Source: an uncultured Lysobacteraceae bacterium (lineage in GTDB: Bacteria > Pseudomonadota > Gammaproteobacteria > Xanthomonadales > Rhodanobacteraceae). From it: a stretch of 6,273 nucleotides of DNA. The notes under the pieces were generated by a model. The model was not told the DNA's origin. It made no database searches and saw only the letters and a program-made list of their open reading frames with translations. The translations under genes were made by a program, and so were the position numbers. The DNA lies in assembly GCA_946482585.1 (NCBI GenBank), contig CAMLSI010000326.1, forward strand, positions 1-6,273, in the 5' to 3' direction. Shown here piece by piece: positions 1 to 4,046 of the stretch (within the stretch, counting starts at the first letter, position 1; every line of letters begins with the position of its first letter).

Positions 1-482
1 GCGGCCAGCCACGGCAGCACGCCGGGCGTCCGGGGGCGCGGCGCGACTGCCGGCGCGATTGTCGGCAGCGGATCGGTCCGGCCGCGCGCGGCGTTCGTGG
101 ACGAGGCGCGCAACGTGTCGCCGTCGAACTCGAGTGGCACGACCGGGCCCGGCGGTTCGAACACGTAGCCGCGCTTGGCCACCGTGCGTATCCAGAGCTT
201 GCGCTCTTCGCCGAGCAGGCGGCGCAGCACGGACACGGTCTGGGTCAGGTTGCCGTCTTCGACGACGACGCCGGTCCAGATGCGCGCGAGCAGCGATTCG
301 CGTGTGTGCAGGCGATTCGGTTCGGCGAGAAACAGCACGAGCACGTCGAACACGCGGCTCGCGAGCTCGACCTCGCCTTCGGGCAGACGCAGGCGCCGAT
401 AGCGCAGGTCGACGCAGACGTCGGCGAAGCGCAGCACCGGCGTATCCGCCGGCCAGACGGTGGCTGGATTCTGTGATTGCAC
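1..482 (-). CDS. Winged-helix (OmpR/PhoB, CadC-type) transcriptional regulator, N-terminal part, truncated by window edge
   Basis: 160 complete codons are visible, reading leftward off the window. Residues about 16-109 form a Trans_reg_C winged-helix DNA-binding domain. The helix with VFDVLVLFLAEPNRL (44-58) is followed by the TRESLLARIW positioning helix, then DGNLTQTVSVLRRLLG (76-91) as recognition helix, and IRTVAKRGYVFE (98-109) as the C-terminal wing. The domain starts almost at the N-terminus, with no receiver domain before it, which is the CadC/ToxR-like arrangement rather than a two-component response regulator. Residues 110-155 are a Pro/Ala-rich linker; VLPWLAA at the cut may begin a membrane segment, but this cannot be confirmed here. 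In such proteins the C-terminal part is usually a membrane-anchored sensor or a TPR/WD-like repeat domain. The GTG start at 482 is chosen because GAGGGGA sits 6 nt upstream; no ATG is available in frame nearby. It is divergent from the LysR gene. DNA-binding role is well supported; target and signal are unknown. Confidence 0.87.
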   Translation of the reverse strand, partial: MQSQNPATVWPADTPVLRFADVCVDLRYRRLRLPEGEVELASRVFDVLVLFLAEPNRLHTRESLLARIWTGVVVEDGNLTQTVSVLRRLLGEERKLWIRTVAKRGYVFEPPGPVVPLEFDGDTLRASSTNAARGRTDPLPTIAPAVAPRPRTPGVLPWLA

Positions 483-538
483 GATGTATCCCCTCGCCCC
501 GCGCGGATGGTACTCCTCGCCCCGGCGCCGTCGAGGGG
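483..538 (-). promoter_or_regulatory. Leader of the winged-helix gene: Shine-Dalgarno inside an inverted repeat, with a second SD-like copy
   Basis: Read on the minus strand, the SD core CGAGGGG (496-490) is the exact reverse complement of CCCCTCG at 538-532, so a 7-bp helix could close over 35 nt and cover the ribosome binding site. Between them lies a second, imperfect copy of the SD segment: 506-523 matches 483-500 at 14 of 18 positions, both reading GGGGCGAGG followed by a TAC/ATC-containing end. The upstream CCCCTCG could therefore pair with either copy (six of seven pairs with the second). The complementarity is seen directly; any translational control is inference. Confidence 0.4.
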
Positions 539-615
539 CCGCCGGATGGCCGCAGCCGGCGGGCGCGCCGGTTCGTTCAGGAACGGTCGCGAACGTCTCG
601 CAACGACCTGCCGAA

Positions 616-674
616 AGCGTGCGTTCGAGCGCACGTTTAGCGCGTTTGAGCGGTCCTTGAGACAAATTTGAGCG
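616..674. repeat. Helically phased TTyGAGCG-like direct repeats (candidate tandem operator)
   Basis: On the plus strand the units are TTCGAGCG (624-631), TTTAGCG (636-642), TTTGAGCG (645-652), TTGAGAC (657-663) and TTTGAGCG (667-674). The G of the shared AG falls at 629, 640, 650, 661 and 672, so the steps are 11, 10, 11 and 11 bp, one helical turn each. AAAGCG ending at 619 may be a sixth, weaker unit (AG ending at 617, a 12-bp step). OmpR/PhoB-type winged-helix proteins commonly bind tandem direct repeats of 10-11 bp, and such a gene begins 134 bp to the left. The array may therefore be its operator, or that of the LysR gene. Binding is inference. Confidence 0.45.
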
Positions 675-744
675 TGCCGCGCAGGAATGTCGGCGGTGCG
701 GCGGCGACGCTGGGTCCTCATCGCATCGCTTAGGCCGATTGGTT

Positions 745-1731
745 ATGACGCTGAATCAGCTGCGCTACCTCATTGCGATCGTCGACGCCGGCCTGGTGAT
801 CTCGCGTGCCGCCGAGCGCGTGCATACCACGCAGTCGGCGCTGTCCAAACAGCTCAAGCAGATCGAAACGGAAATGGGCCAGCCGTTGTTCCAGCGCCGC
901 GGCTATGTGCTCTGCGGCCTGACGCCGTGCGGCAGCCGCGTGCTCGAGCATGCGCGCGCCGTACTCGCCGAGATGAGCGGCATACGCAGCCTCGCGCTGC
1001 GCCGCGGCGGCGGCATGAGCCGCGCGCTGCGCATCGCGACCACGCCGACGCAGGCGCGCTACGTATTGCCGGCGGCGCTGGAGCGCCTCAAGCGCGAACA
1101 CAGCCAGCTCCAGGTCAGCCTGCAGGTCGGCGCCGACGAGGAAGTACTGGCCTGGGCCGAACGCGGTCAGATCGACCTCGCGCTCGCGAGCACGCCGGGC
1201 CTGCGCCCGCGTCACGTCGCCGCAGTGCCGCTGTACCGCTGGCAGCGCCTCGCACTGGTGCCCGCGGGACACGCGCTGCTGCAGTTGCGGCGCAGCCTCG
1301 CCGTCGCCGACCTCGCTGCCTATCCGCTGGTGACCTATGAATCGGCGCGCGACCCGCTGTCGGACTTCGCGCGCGCGTTCGCGATGCAGAACCTGCGGCC
1401 GAACCTCGCGACCTGCAGCGGCGATGCGGACCTGATCAAGGCTTACGTGCGGGCCGGCCTCGGCGTCGGCATCGTCGCGGAGACCGCCTATCGGCGCGAA
1501 CTCGACGCCGACCTCTGTGCGCTGCCGATCGGCGACCTGTTCCGCACCTGCACCGCCTGGGCCGCGTTCCCCGTGCGCACCGCGCCGGCGGAACCCGCTC
1601 TCGAGCTCGTCGCCGATCTCGCGCCGCACATGGAAATCCGCACGATGCGTCGCACCCTCGCACTCGGCGAAGCCGGCGAATGGCCCGCGCCGCCCGGATG
1701 GGCGAGTCTGGCGGAGCGGGCGGTGGCGTGA
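745..1731 (+). CDS. CysB-like LysR-family transcriptional regulator (LTTR)
   Basis: The product is 328 residues, against 324 for enterobacterial CysB. Residues 3-62 are the LysR HTH (LNQLRYLIAIVDAGL, then SRAAERVHTTQSALSKQLKQIE); residues about 93-300 are the periplasmic-binding-protein-like effector domain. CysB/Cbl hallmarks are clear: IATTPTQARYVLP (97-109), YPLVTYE (193-199) and DADLIKAYVRAGLGVGIVAE (227-246). CysB regulates sulfate/cysteine assimilation genes in response to acetylserine-type inducers. Of the residues reported to line its anion pocket, Thr100, Thr102 and Gln103 are kept at the same numbers, Thr149 is Ser149, and Thr202 falls in a diverged stretch (ARDP, 201-204) as Asp. 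No sulfur genes lie nearby, so the exact inducer and regulon are uncertain and no symbol is given. ATG 745 is preferred over an in-frame TTG at 739 because it aligns with the CysB N-terminus. The SD is weak (TAGG at 731-734). Its 3' end converges on the DUF885 gene. Confidence 0.95.
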   Translation: MTLNQLRYLIAIVDAGLVISRAAERVHTTQSALSKQLKQIETEMGQPLFQRRGYVLCGLTPCGSRVLEHARAVLAEMSGIRSLALRRGGGMSRALRIATTPTQARYVLPAALERLKREHSQLQVSLQVGADEEVLAWAERGQIDLALASTPGLRPRHVAAVPLYRWQRLALVPAGHALLQLRRSLAVADLAAYPLVTYESARDPLSDFARAFAMQNLRPNLATCSGDADLIKAYVRAGLGVGIVAETAYRRELDADLCALPIGDLFRTCTAWAAFPVRTAPAEPALELVADLAPHMEIRTMRRTLALGEAGEWPAPPGWASLAERAVA

Positions 1732-1733
1732 GC

Positions 1734-1775
1734 CGGACGATCGACCGTCGTGCCGATGGCGTTTATTTCTTTTTT
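1734..1775 (+). terminator. Possible rho-independent terminator of the LysR gene
   Basis: Just after the LysR stop, CGGACGA (1734-1740) pairs with TCGTgCCG (1748-1755) with one bulged G at 1752 and a 7-nt loop. A T-rich run (1762-1775, TTTATTTCTTTTTT) begins six bases past the stem. It acts in the plus direction only; the T-run encodes the Lys-rich end of the opposing gene. The stem is short and the gap to the T-run is longer than ideal, so support is modest. Confidence 0.35.
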
Positions 1776-3571
1776 GTCGAAATCCACGCTTCCACGTTTT
1801 CCCGCAGCAGCGCGAGCGGCACGACGCCCTGGTCGATGACCTGGGCGTGGAATTCGCGGATGTCGAACGTCGCGCCGAGTTCGCGCTCGGCCTGCTCGCG
1901 CAGCGCGAAGATCTCGAGGCCGCCGGAATCGTAGGAGGTGAGCTGCGCCGGCATGACGGCCATGCGGTCGATGAGGTCTTCGATGCCGGCGCGGCCGAAG
2001 CGGCCGGTCGAAGCGAGATAGTCGATGGTCTGCTGGCGCGTCCAGCCGAGCACGTGCAGGCCCGGGTCGGCGACCATGCCGCGCGCGGGCCAGAGGCGGC
2101 GCGAGATCTTCGCGTACTCGGTCCGGTAGATGCCGGCTTCTTCGGCCAGGCGCTCGGAGTAGCGGCCCCAGCCCTCGAGATAGGCCGAGTTGAAGCCGAG
2201 TTTCGCGATGCGGTGCGGCGACGGCTGTTCGTTGGCGAGCGCGATCTGCAGATGGTGGCCCGGCCAGGTTTCGTGTACGAGCGTGATCTCGGCCGAGCCG
2301 CGCGTATCGGTTTTCCAGTTTTCCAGCTGTATGCGGTATTCGGCGGGCTTGGACGCGTCCGTACTCGGAATGTAGTGCGAACTCACGCCGGTGCCGCGCT
2401 GGTATGCGGGGAACGGTTCGATGATCGCGGGCTGCTTCGGCATGCGCGCGAACAGCGGCGCACTCAGTTCGCGCGCGCGGTCGAGACCGGCGCGCGATTC
2501 GTCGAGCAGCTGCTTCTCCGATGTGAAATGGTTCTTCGGCTCCTTGTCGACCCTTGCGATGATGGTGGGGATGTCGCGCGTGCCGAACAGGCGTTCGCCG
2601 AGGTCGGCGACGATGCGCTCGTTGTCGGCGACGGTCTTCTGGCCGAGCTCGTAGACCTCGCGCGGGCTGCGCTTTAAGGTCGTGCTGCCGCGCAACAGCG
2701 CCGCGTAGCAGGCTTCGCCGTCGGGCAGCGCCGACAGCGCGACGCTGTCGCGCGCCTTCGCGCGGTACTCGTTGCGCAGGAAGTCGCGATAGCGCGTCAG
2801 TCCGGGCAGCACGTCGGCGGTCATGACCGTGCGCAGCCCGGCCTTGAAGGCCGCATCGTCGGCACGCGCGGCCGGCGAATAGAACGGCAGGTCTTCGACC
2901 TTGCCGTTGATCATGCCGTCGACCTGCTTGAGCACGCGGTCGACGACGCTCTTGGGCGCGCTGTAGCCGGCCGCGAGACCGGTGCGCAGGTTGGCGATGT
3001 CGTTGTCGATGAACGTGTCGAGCGTGGACCAGCGCGCGACGGCCTGCGCACGTTCGTCCGCCGTGGCGACCGGCTGCGCCTGCGCCGCCTCGACGAGGCT
3101 CGCGAGCCAGCCGTTCATGTGACTGACGCTCCATCCTTCGCGACGGCAGACGCGCGACTGCCGATCGGATTCGAGATTCTCGCGCAGCACCGCATAGGTC
3201 ACGGCATGCGGCGTTCCACGCAGCGGCGTCGCATCGATGCGGGCGAGGTCGTCCAGCATCGCGTCGACCTGCGTGTTCCATGCCGCGATGTCGGCGGCGG
3301 AATTGCGCGGCAGGCGATCGTGCGTCTTGACCGGCACGCCGCTGAAATAGGTCACGGTCGGATCGAAGTCGAGCACGGTGTCGACGAAGCGATCGGCGAG
3401 CGCGTTGACCGCGGCGACCGCATCGGCCGGCGCCGCGGCGGCGGATGTCGCCATCGCCGGCGTCGGCGTCGTTTCGCGGCGCGTCGGATGCGTGCACGCG
3501 ACCGCGAGTACGGCGGCGCTCAGTGCGGCGACGGCGGCGCGGATCGGATAGGGCTGGCGGGGCTGCTGCAT
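1763..3571 (-). CDS. DUF885 family lipoprotein, putative zinc metallopeptidase
   Basis: The product is 602 residues, a normal length for secreted DUF885 proteins. Residues 1-26 are a lipoprotein signal: basic start, AAVAALSAAVLAVA hydrophobic stretch, and LAVAC with Cys26 as probable lipidation site; +2 is Thr, not Asp, which suits the outer membrane. Residues about 50-600 match DUF885 throughout. The key motif is HETWPGHHLQ (433-442), with EGWGRYSERLAEE (466-478) following as a likely further metal-binding helix, and PAQLTSYDSGGLEI (541-554) plus FDIREFHAQVIDQGVVPLALL (569-589) as the typical C-terminal block. The family resembles gluzincin-type peptidases, but substrates are mostly unknown; peptide hydrolysis in the periplasm or envelope is inference. 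The ATG at 3571 is chosen over a frame open to 3808 because AAAGGA lies 8 nt upstream and the signal peptide begins there. Divergent from the subtilase gene; converges with the LysR gene, 31 bp apart. Confidence 0.95.
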   Translation of the reverse strand: MQQPRQPYPIRAAVAALSAAVLAVACTHPTRRETTPTPAMATSAAAAPADAVAAVNALADRFVDTVLDFDPTVTYFSGVPVKTHDRLPRNSAADIAAWNTQVDAMLDDLARIDATPLRGTPHAVTYAVLRENLESDRQSRVCRREGWSVSHMNGWLASLVEAAQAQPVATADERAQAVARWSTLDTFIDNDIANLRTGLAAGYSAPKSVVDRVLKQVDGMINGKVEDLPFYSPAARADDAAFKAGLRTVMTADVLPGLTRYRDFLRNEYRAKARDSVALSALPDGEACYAALLRGSTTLKRSPREVYELGQKTVADNERIVADLGERLFGTRDIPTIIARVDKEPKNHFTSEKQLLDESRAGLDRARELSAPLFARMPKQPAIIEPFPAYQRGTGVSSHYIPSTDASKPAEYRIQLENWKTDTRGSAEITLVHETWPGHHLQIALANEQPSPHRIAKLGFNSAYLEGWGRYSERLAEEAGIYRTEYAKISRRLWPARGMVADPGLHVLGWTRQQTIDYLASTGRFGRAGIEDLIDRMAVMPAQLTSYDSGGLEIFALREQAERELGATFDIREFHAQVIDQGVVPLALLRENVEAWISTKKK

Positions 3572-3579
3572 GGGAGCGT

Positions 3580-3585
3580 TCCTTT
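3580..3585 (-). promoter_or_regulatory. Ribosome binding site fixing the DUF885 start
   Basis: AAAGGA on the minus strand lies 8 nt before the ATG at 3571. It decides the start: the frame stays open 79 codons further upstream, but that extension is Arg/Pro-rich, unlike the family, and would bury the lipoprotein signal internally. Confidence 0.75.
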
Positions 3586-3674
3586 GCGGATCAGGGGCAC
3601 GGACAGCGTCTACGCAATGCCCGTGCCAACCGGCGGAACTTACGGCATTCGCGCCGTTGTGCGGTTTGCGGCGC

Positions 3675-3713
3675 CTGCGCACTCGCAGCGGCGTGTCCGC
3701 GGACACTGCGCTG
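3675..3713. repeat. Large dyad with an overlapping competing hairpin
   Basis: A perfect 14-bp palindrome, GTGTCCGCGGACAC (3693-3706), is flanked after two mismatched bases on each side by CAGCG (3686-3690) and CGCTG (3709-3713), which also pair. The dyad thus spans 28 bp with two central-flank mismatches. Its left arm overlaps another hairpin, CTGCG (3675-3679) with CGCAG (3684-3688), so only one of the two can form in RNA. It lies 115-142 bp upstream of the DUF885 start. It could be a protein-binding site or a folded leader; neither is shown. Confidence 0.45.
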
Positions 3714-3753
3714 TCCGCCGGTGCCGGTCCGCGATCGGAACGATCCCTCTCCG

Positions 3754-3788
3754 GTGACGACGGTCCCCGCGACCGTTCGTGACGACGG
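3754..3788. repeat. Nine-bp hairpin embedded between two GTGACGACGG direct repeats
   Basis: ACGACGGTC (3757-3765) pairs with GACCGTtCGT (3771-3780) around a 5-nt loop, with one bulged T at 3777. The GTGACGACGG copies at 3754-3763 and 3779-3788 overlap the two ends of the stem, 25 bp apart start to start. No T-run follows on either strand, so this is not an intrinsic terminator. Function unknown. Confidence 0.4.
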
Positions 3789-3937
3789 CATGACGATTGT
3801 TCCGCCATGCCGCGTGCTCATGGGCGGGGCACAACGGCGGGCGTAGCGTCATGCGGCCACTGCAACAGAGTTTGCGGTGGCCGCGACGCAGCCGGTTCGC
3901 CATATCGAGCGCCGGCCCTGCACATCGATCGGGAGAG

Positions 3938-3958
3938 CGGCGCCGCCCTGCGGCGCCG
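3938..3958. repeat. GC-only 9-bp perfect hairpin upstream of the subtilase gene
   Basis: CGGCGCCGC (3938-3946) and GCGGCGCCG (3950-3958) are perfect reverse complements around the loop CCT. The hairpin ends 73 bp before the ATG of the subtilase. No T-run follows. It may sit upstream of the promoter or inside a leader; the transcription start is not visible. Confidence 0.4.
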
Positions 3959-4027
3959 GGGGACGTGCGCGAGTCGCGATACGGACGAGCGGGCCGGCCA
4001 GGGCGGTCCACACCATAAATCGCTAAG

Positions 4028-4046
4028 TAGAATGGGTGAACTCGTG
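4028..4046 (+). promoter_or_regulatory. Start-region signals of the subtilase: GGTGA Shine-Dalgarno and TAGAAT box
   Basis: GGTGA (4035-4039) lies four nt before GTG 4044, an alignment that suits the GGAGGTGA-type anti-SD complement and supports 4044 as an alternative start. TAGAAT at 4028-4033 resembles a -10 box in five of six bases, but the -35 position (GGTCCA at 4005-4010) is poor and transcription from it would leave almost no leader, so it is probably chance. Confidence 0.3.

Larger units (their letters stand above)
483..744. other. Divergent intergenic region between the winged-helix and LysR genes
   Basis: These 262 bp separate two outward-reading regulator genes and must contain both promoters. 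I see no credible coding sequence: open frames here are Arg-rich out-of-frame readings. Contents are the SD-covering repeat (483-538), a short dyad CGTTC-AG-GAACG at 574-585, and the phased TTyGAGCG array (616-674). A plus-strand TTGAGA at 657-662 matches five of six bases of a -35 box, but no convincing -10 box follows at 16-18 bp, so no promoter is called. Confidence 0.6.
3572..4031. other. 460-bp divergent intergenic region between the DUF885 and subtilase genes
   Basis: No credible gene is seen on either strand; the open frames are short, Arg/Pro-rich and lack ribosome binding sites or recognisable domains. The region must carry promoters for both flanking genes, but I find no confident -35/-10 pair. 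It is rich in dyad symmetry: 3675-3688, 3686-3713, 3733-3745 (GATCG-gaa-CGATC), 3757-3780 and 3938-3958. A 10-bp direct repeat, GTGACGACGG, occurs at 3754-3763 and 3779-3788. Confidence 0.6.

Noticed and set aside
574..585. CGTTC-AG-GAACG dyad as a LysR operator
   Set aside because: Only five-base arms; LysR T-N11-A sites are too loose to recognise and such short dyads are frequent at this base composition.
657..690. LysR promoter with -35 TTGAGA
   Set aside because: The -35 match is good, but no -10-like hexamer occurs at 16-18 bp; the TTGAGA also belongs to the phased array.
59..721. Open frames on both strands over the winged-helix gene and its upstream region
   Set aside because: Arg/Ser-rich shadows that run through the divergent promoter region; the GTG-482 frame shows the full winged-helix fold signature instead.
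739..744. TTG at 739 as start of the LysR gene
   Set aside because: ATG 745 gives the N-terminus that lines up with CysB residue for residue (Thr100, Thr102, Gln103 numbering agrees); the two-codon extension has no supporting SD.
730..1629. Minus-strand open frame opposite the LysR gene
   Set aside because: Arg/Ala/Glu-rich shadow; the plus frame matches CysB over its whole length.
1517..2677. Plus-strand 386-codon open frame spanning the LysR end and DUF885
   Set aside because: It crosses two real genes in other frames and has no domain; typical antisense shadow.
1488..3497. A 669-codon minus-strand open frame overlapping the DUF885 gene
   Set aside because: Arg/His-rich composition and no recognisable domain; it reads the same strand as DUF885 in another frame, where the DUF885 frame shows lipobox, HETWPGHH and a good SD.
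3119..4018. Several short open frames in and around the 3572-4031 gap
   Set aside because: Arg/Pro/Gly-rich, no SD, mutually overlapping, and no family resemblance.
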